Assembly (NCBI GenBank): GCA_015062085.1
Contig: SUVI01000032.1
Span: forward strand, 1-26,888
Length of the DNA: 26,888 nt
Source of the DNA: Planctomycetaceae bacterium
GTDB taxonomy: Bacteria > Planctomycetota > Planctomycetia > Pirellulales > Thermoguttaceae
Reading direction: 5' to 3'
The notes under the pieces are model-generated. The model was given only the letters and a program-made list of their open reading frames with translations. It did no database searches and was not told where the DNA came from. The first letter of the stretch is position 1. Every line of letters begins with the position of its first letter. Below are positions 7,980 through 15,930 of this stretch, one piece after another. The position numbers and the translations under genes were made by a program.

Positions 7980-8140
7980 AAAATGACGGACTCTGCTTTT
8001 ATATATTCCGTTTTTGTGCCTCAGGTTTCAAAATTTTCCCATTTTTTCTCAAAAATTTCCCCAAAAGTGCAAAATTTTAGGCCTCAAAAGAAAAAAAAGA
8101 AAAAAAAAGAAAAAAAAGAGAAAAAAGGGAGTGAACGTGC
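7980..8140. other. AT-rich, gene-free leader with a purine tract
   Basis: No gene is visible here. The stretch is built of A/T runs and contains an almost pure purine tract at 8086-8131 made of repeated GAAAAAAAA-type units. It lies between the ECF sigma gene start and an imperfect palindromic repeat. It could hold the sigma promoter. Confidence 0.6.
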
Positions 8141-8144
8141 CCTG

Positions 8145-8250
8145 ACACGAATTTCACGAAAAACGCGAAAAGACGCGAAAAGACGCGAAAGATTTAAAAT
8201 TTTTTTTAGTCTTTTGGTGAATTTCGCATTTTTTCGAGTTTTTCGTGATT
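8145..8250. repeat. Imperfect palindromic intergenic repeat, copy 1
   Basis: The left arm (CACGAATTTCACGAAAAACG and three GACGCGAAAA units) is complementary in an imperfect way to the right arm (GAATTTCGCA to TTTTTCGTG), around an AT-rich centre. The same composition and arm sequence recur at 15720-15825. It fills the space between the nitroreductase stop and the sigma factor region. Confidence 0.75.
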
Positions 8251-8283
8251 CAAATCAACGTTTCTCTGCATACCTTCGTGTTT

Positions 8284-9174
8284 TCAGTCCAGCCAGCGGA
8301 CCTCCGGAAATTCACGCACCGGCGCAAAACGGTACTGGACCGCGGGGATCCCGACTGCCAAACCGCCGGCGATCTGATGGTCTTTCGGAAGCTGAAGGAG
8401 TTTCCCAATGGCCGGATCTTCCTGGGCTGCCCAAGTCACGAACCCGACATAAAAAGAACCAAGGTCCAGCGCGTGTGCCGCAAGTGCCGCATTCTGAAGC
8501 GCAAGCTGTGCGTCGCCTTTCGCAAACGGACTCCCCGTCACGCTGCAGTGGGCCATGAGGAGCGCCGGCGCGTCGTAAAGGATCAGGTCCTGCGTCTCGG
8601 ACGCCTTCAGCAGGGAGCGCATCATCGGGATCCGGTCGTAATTCCGTCCTGCAGAAGACCGCGGGAAAAGTTTCGCAGCCAGAAAACCGAGCGGAGATTC
8701 CAGAATGGCCAGTCCTTTCCGAAGTACCGAGAGCGTTGCCAAACGGATCTGGCGCAGGAGCTCCGGATCGGAAACCACCGTCCAATGCACATGACGGCCA
8801 TTGCATGCCGTGGGGGCAGTCTCGGCCGTTTGAAGGATCTGCGCAAGCTGCTCACGCGGAACTTTGACACTTTGGAAACTTCGCACCGACCGGCGCGTCG
8901 CCGCAAGCTGCTGGAACTGTTCCCAGCTTGGCTTAAGTTCCTCAGAGATCGGCGTCTTAGCGTCCGGTCCAAATGCAGAATGGACGATCGCGTCGGCAGG
9001 ACAGAGACACACACAGTGTCCGCACTGGATACATGCCTCCGGATGCGGAACGACCGGAACGTCCGACGGTTCATGATCCTCCCCTCCTTCAGGGGACCAG
9101 ATGAAAAGGTGGGCCGGACAGATCTCCGTACAAAGAGAACAGTGCACACAGTTGGAAGTGACCTGGATCTCCAT
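8284..9174 (-). CDS. Ferredoxin-nitroreductase fusion protein
   Basis: The 296-residue protein has two [4Fe-4S] ferredoxin motifs at its N-terminus: CVHCSLCTEICP (Cys9, 12, 15, 19) and CIQCGHCVCLCP (Cys48, 51, 54, 58). An FMN-dependent nitroreductase domain follows from about residue 85, with the flavin-binding RRSVRSF at 94-100 and a late GxxVGIP-like segment. Members of this fused family are thought to pass electrons from ferredoxin clusters to FMN for reduction of unknown substrates; they are common in anaerobes. Several in-frame starts (TTG 9204, ATG 9195, 9186, 9174) exist. I prefer 9174 because GGAG lies six bases before it and the first Cys motif begins at residue 9. The gene lies just beyond the DAHP synthase terminator and partly uses it as leader. 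Confidence 0.88.
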   Translation of the reverse strand: MEIQVTSNCVHCSLCTEICPAHLFIWSPEGGEDHEPSDVPVVPHPEACIQCGHCVCLCPADAIVHSAFGPDAKTPISEELKPSWEQFQQLAATRRSVRSFQSVKVPREQLAQILQTAETAPTACNGRHVHWTVVSDPELLRQIRLATLSVLRKGLAILESPLGFLAAKLFPRSSAGRNYDRIPMMRSLLKASETQDLILYDAPALLMAHCSVTGSPFAKGDAQLALQNAALAAHALDLGSFYVGFVTWAAQEDPAIGKLLQLPKDHQIAGGLAVGIPAVQYRFAPVREFPEVRWLD

Positions 9175-9201
9175 TTCTTTCTCCATTTCTTTCATCTTAC
9201 G

Positions 9202-9240
9202 CAAAAAATGGAGGAGCCTCGCTGAAAACTCCTCCGCATT
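9202..9240 (-). terminator. Intrinsic terminator after the DAHP synthase gene
   Basis: On the minus strand GGAGGAG (complement of 9235-9229) pairs with CTCCTCC (9216-9210), followed by A and six T. It ends the manC-DAHP synthase transcript directly in front of the nitroreductase gene. The 120 bases between this hairpin and the synthase stop hold nothing else recognisable. Confidence 0.85.
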
Positions 9241-9359
9241 TCATCGATTTCCGCAGCAGATCGAGAATTCCCCAAAACGCAGCGGTCTGTTTCCTTCCGC
9301 ACGCGGCCGTCCCTTTCATTCAGCACAGCCGCGTACGTTCTCTTTTTCATCCTTTCATT

Positions 9360-10703
9360 TTACCGGCGGTAGGAAGCCTGACGCTCTGCGATCAGAAGCG
9401 CCATTTCCATCGACTGCTCGTAGTTCAGACGCGGATCGACTTCCGTCTGGTAGTCCTTCACAAGATCCGCTTCCGTCAACCCTCGAGCACCTCCGGTGCA
9501 TTCCGTGACGTTTTCTCCGGTCAGCTCGAAATGGATGCCGCCCAGATGCGTTCCTTCACGGTCCAAGATGCGCATCGCGCAAAGCAGCTCGCTCAAAATG
9601 TCGTCGAAACTGCGCGTCTTCAGACCATTTACCGTGGAATGCGTGTTTCCGTGCATCGGGTCGCTGACCCACAGCAGATTCCGCTTCTCACGCATGACGG
9701 CTTCCACCAGCGGCGGAAGTTTTTCCTCGATCTGCGACGCACCAAAACGGCAAATGAGGCACAGACGGCCTTTTTCGTTGCGCGGATTCAGAACCTTCGT
9801 CAGCTCGATCAGTTCATCCGGCTGCATCGTAGGACCGACTTTCACGCCGATCGGATTTGCGATCCCGCGAAAAAACTCCACGTGCGCTCCGTCCAGCTGT
9901 CGCGTGCGTTCTCCGATCCACGGGAAATGCGTCGTCAGGTTGAACCACTCCTTACGGCGCGGCACCCGGCGGGTCTGCGCCATTTCGTAGGGCAGATGAA
10001 GCCCTTCGTGACTGCAGTAAAACCGCGTTTCCGCCAAGGCGTCCATCGTGCCGGCGACGATCTCCATGAAGTTGATCGACGTGCTGATCGACTGGAAAAT
10101 GTGCCGGTACTCGCGGGAATGCTCGCTCAGATTCACGAAACCAAGTTCCCAGTACTCCGGATGGTGCATGTCGGCAAAACCGCCGGAGATCAGACTGCGC
10201 ATAAAGTTCAGCGTCATCGCCGCATGAGCGTAGCCGCGCAGCATGTTTTTCGGATCGGGCGTACGCGCTTCTGCCGTAAATTCCGGACTGTTGATCAGAG
10301 GCCCGCGGTAGCTCGGAAGCGTCACGCCGTCTCTCGTTTCCGTATCTTTACTTCTCGGTTTGGCGTACTGGCCCGCAATTCGGCCAAGACGAATGACGCG
10401 CTTTCGGCTTCCGTAGATCAGAATGTAGCTCATCAGGAGCAGGATCTTCAGCTTGCTCGTGATCCGGTCCGGCGAACACGCATCGAAAGTCTCCGAGCAG
10501 TCCCCGCCCTGAAGTACGAAATACTCGCCGTCTTCCGCGGCGGCCAATTCTTTGCGAAGCTGGGCGATCTCGCCGCTGGTCACCAACGGAGGAAGGGTGG
10601 ATATCTCCTGAACGACCGATTCAAACGCTGCCGGATCCGGATATTCGACCCACTGCTTGATCGGCTTGCTTTTCCATGATTCGGGACTCCAATCACTTTT
10701 CAT
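9360..10703 (-). CDS. Class II 3-deoxy-7-phosphoheptulonate (DAHP) synthase
   Basis: This is a 447-residue plant-type (class II) DAHP synthase, near the usual 450-470 residues. It condenses phosphoenolpyruvate and erythrose 4-phosphate in the first step of the shikimate pathway. Recognisable family segments are SWKSKPIKQWVEYPD at the N-terminus, FVLQGGDCSETFD (about 63-75; Cys is a metal ligand in this class), RLGRIAGQYAKPRS, WVSDPMHGNTHS (a metal-binding His) and GGIHFELTGENVTECTGG near the C-terminus. The ATG at 10703 overlaps the manC stop (ATGA), with GAGGAAT in front. The overlap suggests translational coupling to manC, an unusual partner. It is ended by the hairpin at 9202-9240. Confidence 0.95.
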   Translation of the reverse strand: MKSDWSPESWKSKPIKQWVEYPDPAAFESVVQEISTLPPLVTSGEIAQLRKELAAAEDGEYFVLQGGDCSETFDACSPDRITSKLKILLLMSYILIYGSRKRVIRLGRIAGQYAKPRSKDTETRDGVTLPSYRGPLINSPEFTAEARTPDPKNMLRGYAHAAMTLNFMRSLISGGFADMHHPEYWELGFVNLSEHSREYRHIFQSISTSINFMEIVAGTMDALAETRFYCSHEGLHLPYEMAQTRRVPRRKEWFNLTTHFPWIGERTRQLDGAHVEFFRGIANPIGVKVGPTMQPDELIELTKVLNPRNEKGRLCLICRFGASQIEEKLPPLVEAVMREKRNLLWVSDPMHGNTHSTVNGLKTRSFDDILSELLCAMRILDREGTHLGGIHFELTGENVTECTGGARGLTEADLVKDYQTEVDPRLNYEQSMEMALLIAERQASYRR

Positions 10704-11818
10704 AGTAATTCCTCGCAATTCATTTCCTTAAGTTTCTGAGTCACCTCTCGCACCGATTCTTCGCAATTCCGGTCAAAAACCAGAACCACGTCCGGCGTGA
10801 CGATGACGGCCAGATCTTTCACTCCGCAGCACGCGACCGTTTTGCCCGCGTCTGTGTTTCGTATCGTGCAGTCCGTCGTTTTGACGAGGACCGGCTTTGG
10901 CATTTCAGGCGGCGACGCGAGCGTGTTGCCGCTTTCATCCTGCGGAAAATGACGTTCCAGAGAACGCCATGAACCAACATCATCCCACTCAAAGGGGACC
11001 GGAAGGATCGCGACATTGCCGTCCTGCGCCGCTTTCTCCATCACGGCATAGTCGATCGAAATGCTTTCTAGCTTGGGAAACTCACGCTCTAGGGTCTCCT
11101 CAAATGCCGCAGAATGCAGTACCGCGCGCATCGTCTCGACGGGACCCGAAACGCCTGGTGCGTAACGCCGAAGATTTTCAAGGAGCGTTTCCGCCTTCCA
11201 CACGAAGATACCCGCATTCCAGAAGAACGAGCCGGACGCAATGTACTCCTGCGCCGTTTGCCGATCCGGTTTCTCGCGGAATCGAAGGACTTCAAACGCC
11301 CGAAGCTCACAGTCCGTACCCGATCCCGCTTCAAGTTCCGCACCGCGTTCCACGTATCCGAAAGACTCTGCGGGATACGTCGGCGGGATACCGAGCGTCA
11401 CGAGTTTTTCCGGGGCACGTTCCACGAGCTGCGCGGCACGCAGGATGGTTTTTTGGAACGCGTCGACCGGCTGGATCAGATGGTCTGACGGCAAAATGAC
11501 CATGACGGCGTCCGGATCCCGTTTCAGACACCAAAGCGCTGCAAGCGCGATGCAGCCCGACGTGTTTCTCGCACACGGTTCAACGATGATGGAATCCTCC
11601 GGAAGTTCCGGAACCTGCCCGGCAACAGCGTCACGAAGCCGTTTTCCGGTCACGATGCCGATATTTTCCGGACGCACCGCAGGCAAAAGGCGATCGACCG
11701 TCCCCTGAAGAAAAGAGCGTGTTCCGGCAAACGTCATGAGCTGTTTCGGAAAATCTCTGCGGCTTTCCGGCCACAGCCGCGTTCCGGAGCCGCCCGCCAT
11801 GATGATCGCGTGAAGCAT
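10700..11818 (-). CDS. manC: Mannose-1-phosphate guanylyltransferase
   Basis: The 372-residue protein makes GDP-mannose from mannose 1-phosphate and GTP. The nucleotidyltransferase signature GGSGTRLWPESR is at residues 9-20 with the catalytic Lys25 (FPKQL). EPCARNTSG (about 80-88), LPSDH and the FREKPD and WNAGIFVWK segments complete the family pattern. It lacks the C-terminal cupin phosphomannose isomerase domain of the bifunctional form (about 480 residues), so it is the single-function type. GAGGAATGAAAA precedes the ATG. It is the first gene of a two-gene transcript with the DAHP synthase and has a recognisable promoter. Its product would feed glycan, exopolysaccharide or glycoprotein synthesis. 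Confidence 0.95.
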   Translation of the reverse strand: MLHAIIMAGGSGTRLWPESRRDFPKQLMTFAGTRSFLQGTVDRLLPAVRPENIGIVTGKRLRDAVAGQVPELPEDSIIVEPCARNTSGCIALAALWCLKRDPDAVMVILPSDHLIQPVDAFQKTILRAAQLVERAPEKLVTLGIPPTYPAESFGYVERGAELEAGSGTDCELRAFEVLRFREKPDRQTAQEYIASGSFFWNAGIFVWKAETLLENLRRYAPGVSGPVETMRAVLHSAAFEETLEREFPKLESISIDYAVMEKAAQDGNVAILPVPFEWDDVGSWRSLERHFPQDESGNTLASPPEMPKPVLVKTTDCTIRNTDAGKTVACCGVKDLAVIVTPDVVLVFDRNCEESVREVTQKLKEMNCEELL

Positions 11819-11891
11819 TTTTCATTCCTCTCACTCAGGTCATTGATCCATTGGAAGATGCCGACTCCGCACCCTCCGCAAACTGCGTTTT

Positions 11892-11919
11892 ATTATACTC
11901 AAAATCCGACTTTACGCAA
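11892..11919 (-). promoter_or_regulatory. Sigma-70-type promoter of manC
   Basis: On the minus strand TTGCGT (11919-11914) is followed after 16 bases by a perfect TATAAT (11897-11892). The leader to the manC ATG would be about 65-70 bases. Confidence 0.65.
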
Positions 11920-11963
11920 GGACTCTCCTTGGAATTCTCTCCAAAAAAAATCGAAAACCTGCC

Positions 11964-12998
11964 TCATTCATCGTGCAGATCCGGCCCGATCCACAGAATA
12001 TTTGGCGACGGATGTGTTTGGCGGAATTCTTCAAGCGCGGCGGACGGATCCACGGCCGGACGTTTGCCATCACGCGGACGGACTCGAGCCAATTTTTCAA
12101 GAGCGGTCCGACAAAAATCATCGGTTTCTTCCGATTTCAAAAGTTCCGCTTTCTCGTCGCCGATGAGCATCAGCCAGACCGCAGTCTCCGCTCCGAACGT
12201 GAACGGCGCAAGCTCGCGGCACAGATCCCAGATCAAAGAGGCTGCGAGCGAAATGTTTTTCTCTGCATTTTGGCCGTCTGACTCCGTAAGATCTGCGATG
12301 AGAAAAAACGAAAGCGGCTGCGGACCATCCTGTTTTGCCGCAAGAAGTTGACCGTGCCGGGCGGAAGCTCGCCAGTGGATCCGGCGCAGCGGTTCTCCCT
12401 CCGTCCAGAGACGCAGACCCGCAAACTCACCGTCGAGACTGCGGATCCCTTCCGCTGCATTCGGCATCACGGCCCGCTCCCAAAACGCGTTCGTATCCAC
12501 ACGTTCCGGAAAGACCGTCAGCGGAGCCGCACTCACCCGAAACGTCCGCGTCCAGGAAAATAGACCAAATGGGTAACTGCACGAAAGATGAACGTTTTTC
12601 GGCTCGAAAACTCCGCGGGACTGAACCTCCAGCGTGTAGTTCAGGATTCGATGCGTCTCGCCTTTTCGAGGCGTGAATTCCTGCACTTTTTCCAACTGAA
12701 AAAGAAACGGAAGCCCCGGAAACGGCTGGATCGCTGTGCATGAAAAACCGCTTCGAGAATGCGAAACGAGCTCAATTTCACACGGAAAACCTTCCTTCGC
12801 AAAAACGTGATCCGGAAGGCTCCGTTTGACCTCGATCCGGCGCAGGATCGGAAACGGGATCCAAAAGTTCCAAACGAGAGGGCCAAACAGAAAACCGGCA
12901 AGCAGAAGAAGCGGATTGGAATGGATCGAATTGGCGGCCGCACACGTCAAAAGAAGAAGCAGAAAAAAAACGGAACCGGGAAAAAGTCGGATCTTCAT
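11964..12998 (-). CDS. DUF58 domain protein, membrane-anchored
   Basis: The 344-residue protein has two N-terminal hydrophobic helices (about 5-20 and 27-45, VFFLLLLLTC and LLLLAGFLFG). A cytoplasmic or beta-rich region follows, and then the DUF58 signature LWTEGEPLRRIHWRASARHG near residues 210-230. A von Willebrand A-like C-terminus includes FFLIADLTES. DUF58 proteins are typically encoded beside MoxR AAA+ ATPases and form a chaperone-like or envelope-stress system with them; here the MoxR gene is adjacent but divergent. An in-frame TTG upstream would lengthen the protein by 32 residues, but the ATG at 12998 gives a normal start, although its ribosome site is weak. I see no terminator downstream. 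Confidence 0.88.
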   Translation of the reverse strand: MKIRLFPGSVFFLLLLLTCAAANSIHSNPLLLLAGFLFGPLVWNFWIPFPILRRIEVKRSLPDHVFAKEGFPCEIELVSHSRSGFSCTAIQPFPGLPFLFQLEKVQEFTPRKGETHRILNYTLEVQSRGVFEPKNVHLSCSYPFGLFSWTRTFRVSAAPLTVFPERVDTNAFWERAVMPNAAEGIRSLDGEFAGLRLWTEGEPLRRIHWRASARHGQLLAAKQDGPQPLSFFLIADLTESDGQNAEKNISLAASLIWDLCRELAPFTFGAETAVWLMLIGDEKAELLKSEETDDFCRTALEKLARVRPRDGKRPAVDPSAALEEFRQTHPSPNILWIGPDLHDE

Positions 12999-13133
12999 TC
13001 GTACACGCTCAGGAACTGGGTCTAGGGACAAATTTGGAGGTAAAATCGGAGGCAAAACGGAGCCATTTGGAAAATTTTGCAAATTTTCTTTCAAATTCTT
13101 ACATTTTCTTCATTTTACCCGGAAATCCCCCGC

Positions 13134-13161
13134 TTGTAAATCCCCATCGGCACGATATAAT
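13134..13161 (+). promoter_or_regulatory. Sigma-70-type promoter of the moxR gene
   Basis: TTGTAA (13134-13139), 16 bases, then a perfect TATAAT (13156-13161). Transcription from about 13168 would place three 19-bp direct repeats in the 5' leader. The rest of the 286-base divergent region is AT-rich; I see no clear opposite promoter for DUF58. Confidence 0.72.
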
Positions 13162-13193
13162 GAAAAAAATGTGTTTTTTTGGGGAAGAGACTT

Positions 13194-13250
13194 CCGTTTC
13201 TGACGCACAGATCCGTTTCTGACGCACAGATCCGTTTCTGACGCGCAGAG
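13194..13250. repeat. Three 19-bp direct repeats in the moxR leader
   Basis: Three adjacent units beginning CCGTTTCTGACGC, at 13194, 13213 and 13232. The first two are identical and the third differs at one base. They end 34 bases before the ATG and lie between promoter and gene. Confidence 0.92.
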
Positions 13251-13284
13251 TTCCCCCTCCATTCCCCTGGTTTCCTTTCAGCTC

Positions 13285-14331
13285 ATGCCGGAATTCATGC
13301 TTACTCAACTTCAAAATCAGATCGAACGGGTTTTTCTCGGGAAGCCGGAAACGGTCCAGCTCTGCCTGACAGCTTTTCTGGCCGGCGAACACATTCTTCT
13401 GGAAGACGTTCCCGGTGTGGGAAAAACGCTTTTGGCGCGGACGCTTGCCCGCTGCGTAGACGGAAAGTTCCGCAGGATCCAGTTCACCCCGGACCTTCTT
13501 CCTGCCGAGATCACGGGAAGTACCATCCCTGCGGCCCTGGAGACTTTCCGGAATGAAAACTCCCCCAATTTCACGGAAGTCAGTGACGCCCGCACAGCAA
13601 GTGACGCCCGCACAGCAAGTGACGCCCGCGCAGCAAGTGACGCCCGCGGAAAAGAAACGAACGCGTCCTCCTGGAAATTCGTTCCGGGCCCGATCTTCGC
13701 AAATATCGTGCTTGCAGACGAGATCAATCGTGCGGCACCGCGGACACAGAGTGCACTGCTTGAGGCGATGGGGGAAGGAAGCGTCACGACGGAAGGGGAG
13801 ACACGCCCGCTTCCGGATCCATTTTTCGTCATCGCGACCCAGAATCCCGCCGGTTTTGAGGGTACGTTTCCGCTCCCAGAGAGCCAGCTGGACCGTTTTC
13901 TCATGCGGATCCCGATCGGGTATGCGCCTCGAGAAAGGGAAAAGGAGCTTCTTTCTCAGCGTCGGGAACCAGAGTCAGAACTGCGGCCGGTCCTGACACT
14001 TGACGATGTCCGCACGCTGCGTGAAGAAGTACGAAATGTGCACGTGGAAGAAACGATCGCAGACTACATGATGGACATCGTCGAGCAGACGCGGCAGGAT
14101 CCGGGCTGCCGAGTCGGCGTCAGTACTCGCGGTCTCCAGGCGTTCTATCGAGCAGTCCAGGCCTGGGCGAAGATCCAGGGACGAGATCACGCGATCCCCG
14201 ATGACGTAAAATTTCTCGCCGTCCCCGTTCTCGCGCACCGGATCCTGCTTCGGTCCACGTTCCGCCAGGAGACTCGCAAGGAAGCGGAAGCGTTTCTCCA
14301 AAAGATCCTGGAGCGCACACTCACGCCGTAA
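13285..14331 (+). CDS. MoxR-type AAA+ ATPase with a repeat insertion
   Basis: This 348-residue ATPase has Walker A GVGKT at 44-48, Walker B LADEIN (about 143-148, Asp145-Glu146) and sensor 1 IATQNP (183-188). ESQLDRF (199-205) and a C-terminal lid follow. Residues 100-121 are an unusual insertion of four (S-D-A-R) repeats encoded by 18-bp tandem units, between the FTPDLLPAEITG segment and the FANIVLADEINRA segment, where family members normally have only a short loop. MoxR proteins act with DUF58/VWA proteins, and the DUF58 gene is directly divergent here. Met1 or Met5 (13297, closer to GGAA) could be the start. A weak hairpin after the stop (CTGGAGG/CCTTCCAG) has no T run. Confidence 0.93.
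   Translation: MPEFMLTQLQNQIERVFLGKPETVQLCLTAFLAGEHILLEDVPGVGKTLLARTLARCVDGKFRRIQFTPDLLPAEITGSTIPAALETFRNENSPNFTEVSDARTASDARTASDARAASDARGKETNASSWKFVPGPIFANIVLADEINRAAPRTQSALLEAMGEGSVTTEGETRPLPDPFFVIATQNPAGFEGTFPLPESQLDRFLMRIPIGYAPREREKELLSQRREPESELRPVLTLDDVRTLREEVRNVHVEETIADYMMDIVEQTRQDPGCRVGVSTRGLQAFYRAVQAWAKIQGRDHAIPDDVKFLAVPVLAHRILLRSTFRQETRKEAEAFLQKILERTLTP
13582..13648 (+). repeat. 18-bp in-frame tandem repeat inside moxR
   Basis: Three complete 18-bp units starting AGTGACGCC at 13582, 13600 and 13618, and a partial fourth at 13636. Each encodes Ser-Asp-Ala-Arg plus two small residues (Thr/Ala-Ala). Because 18 is a multiple of three, the reading frame is kept. Confidence 0.95.
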
Positions 14332-14508
14332 CGTGCACCTGGAGGAAACCTGCCTTCCAGCCCAAGAAGAGGGGACCCGAGAAGAAAATTTTTAGGAAAA
14401 TGCTGAAAATTTTTCTCCCCCCCTTCTTTTCATTTCAAAACTTTTTATTATAATATATCCGTCCAAATTCATCAAAAAATGTGCCTCAAATTTACGGAGA
14501 CCCCCTAA
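14332..14508. promoter_or_regulatory. Intergenic region with a likely aminotransferase promoter
   Basis: This 177-base gap becomes strongly AT-rich near its end and includes a perfect TATAAT (14449-14454). No convincing -35 box lies 16-18 bases upstream (TTTTCA near 14428 is the best), so the promoter is tentative. CGGAGA lies nine bases before the aminotransferase ATG. Confidence 0.45.
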
Positions 14509-15702
14509 ATGCAACTCAACCTTTCCCGACGTATCGAAGCGCTGGAGCCGTCCGCAACGCTGACCATGGCAGCAAAAGCCAAAGAATTGAAAGCGTCCGG
14601 CCGAAAAGTCATCAGCCTGAGTCTCGGCGAGCCGGATTTCAATACGCCCCAGCACATCTGCGACGCCGCCGTCAAAGCGATGCAGGAAGGAAAAACACGC
14701 TACACTGTCGCCTCAGGGATCCCGGAACTGAAACAGGCGGTCTGCAAATTCTACCAGGCTCGCCATGGTCTCGAATACAAACCGGAAAATATCACGGTCT
14801 CCAACGGCGCGAAACACTGCCTGCACAATGTCTTCACCGTCCTGATCGATGAAGGCGAAGAGGTCATCATTCCCGCTCCGTACTGGGTCAGCTACGCGGA
14901 ACTGGTCAAACTCGCCGGCGGTGTTCCGGTCATCGTCGAAACGCGGCAGGAAGATGATTTCAAACTCACTCCGGAAGCCTTCCGCGCTGCATGCACGCCA
15001 AAGACGAAAGCGCTCCTTCTCTGCAGTCCCTCCAACCCGACCGGCAGCATGTACTCCGGCGAAGAACTCGGTGCTCTGGCAGACGTCGCCATTGAAAAAG
15101 ACCTTTGGGTCATCGCGGATGAAATTTACGAAAATCTCGTCTACAGCGGGCACACTTTCGTCAGTTTCCCGACCGTCCGTCCGGAACTCATGGACCGCAC
15201 GATCATCATCAACGGTGTCTCGAAGACCTACGCAATGACCGGATGGCGCATCGGCTGGACGTTCGCTCCGGCTGTCGTTGCGAAGAAAATGGCGAGCCTC
15301 CAGAGTCAGGAGACCTCCAACCCGTGCAGTATTTCTCAGTACGCGGCCATGGCAGCTCTGGAATCCTCGCAGGAGTGCGTGGAGCAGATGCGCGCCGAAT
15401 TTGAAAAACGCCGCGATTATGTCGCGAGCCGCATCGCAGCGATCGACGGACTTTCCTGCGGCAATATGTACGGCGCATTCTATGCGTTCGTAAACATTCA
15501 GCCTCATCTCGGACGCGAATACGGCGGAAAAATGATCGAAACGGATACGGACTGGTGCCTGGAACTTCTCGAAAAGAAGGGCGTCGCCACGGTCATGGGT
15601 TCCGCGTTCGGCGCACCGGGTTACGCGCGTCTCTCGTTCGCCAACAGCATGGAAGAGCTGAAAGACGCCTTCGACCTGATTGAAGAGTTTCTGAAGGACT
15701 AA
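14509..15702 (+). CDS. aspC: Class I pyridoxal-phosphate aminotransferase, aspartate aminotransferase type
   Basis: The 397-residue protein is the usual length for subgroup 1-beta aspartate aminotransferases. It shows LSLGEPDFNTP at 37-47, SNGAKHCLHN (99-108) and SPSNPTG with Asn176 at 173-179. IADEIYENLVY follows with Asp204 and Tyr207. The cofactor lysine is Lys239 in NGVSKTYAMTGWRIGW, and YARLSF near the C-terminus carries the substrate-carboxylate Arg. It would interconvert oxaloacetate and aspartate, possibly accepting other amino or keto acids; prephenate or alanine specificity cannot be excluded by reading. The aspartokinase gene lies 1.3 kb away on the other strand, so both aspartate-family steps are in the window but not in one operon. 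Confidence 0.93.
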   Translation: MQLNLSRRIEALEPSATLTMAAKAKELKASGRKVISLSLGEPDFNTPQHICDAAVKAMQEGKTRYTVASGIPELKQAVCKFYQARHGLEYKPENITVSNGAKHCLHNVFTVLIDEGEEVIIPAPYWVSYAELVKLAGGVPVIVETRQEDDFKLTPEAFRAACTPKTKALLLCSPSNPTGSMYSGEELGALADVAIEKDLWVIADEIYENLVYSGHTFVSFPTVRPELMDRTIIINGVSKTYAMTGWRIGWTFAPAVVAKKMASLQSQETSNPCSISQYAAMAALESSQECVEQMRAEFEKRRDYVASRIAAIDGLSCGNMYGAFYAFVNIQPHLGREYGGKMIETDTDWCLELLEKKGVATVMGSAFGAPGYARLSFANSMEELKDAFDLIEEFLKD

Positions 15703-15719
15703 GAGAGTATCTTTATCCA

Positions 15720-15825
15720 GACACGAAATTCACGAAAAGCACGAAAATACACAAAATGGAATTTTGGGAATTTTTAAATCATTTTGCGTATTTTGCAGTT
15801 TTCCGTGAATTTCGTGTTTTTTGTA
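15720..15825. repeat. Imperfect palindromic intergenic repeat, copy 2
   Basis: Left arm ACACGAAATTCACGAAAAGC and right arm CCGTGAATTTCGTG, around an AT-rich centre (AAATCATTTTGCG). It resembles the element at 8145-8250 in arm sequence and composition. The rest of the gap to 15930 is T-rich and holds no gene. The element may act as the transcription end between the converging aminotransferase and GH16 genes. Confidence 0.75.
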
Positions 15826-15930
15826 TTTTTTTGCGTTGAAAATCGTTCTTTTCGGCTTCTTCTGTGTCTTTTCTGTGTTTTCGGTGGTAGAGATCGTACC
15901 GTGAACCGGGACGCACCGTTTCCGAATGAA

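Noticed and set aside
8086..8131. Coding extension through the purine tract
   Set aside because: The Lys-rich frames are products of A runs and have no ribosome site; the neighbouring genes have well-supported ends.
9241..9359. Small gene or RNA between the DAHP synthase and its terminator
   Set aside because: No ribosome site, conserved reading frame or strong structure was seen other than the terminator hairpin.
12999..13094. N-terminal extension of the DUF58 protein from an upstream TTG
   Set aside because: The extension is low in conservation-like features and would precede the normal membrane helices; the ATG at 12998 gives the usual family start.
14332..14398. Intrinsic terminator after moxR
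   Set aside because: The CTGGAGG/CCTTCCAG hairpin is imperfect and has no T run behind it.
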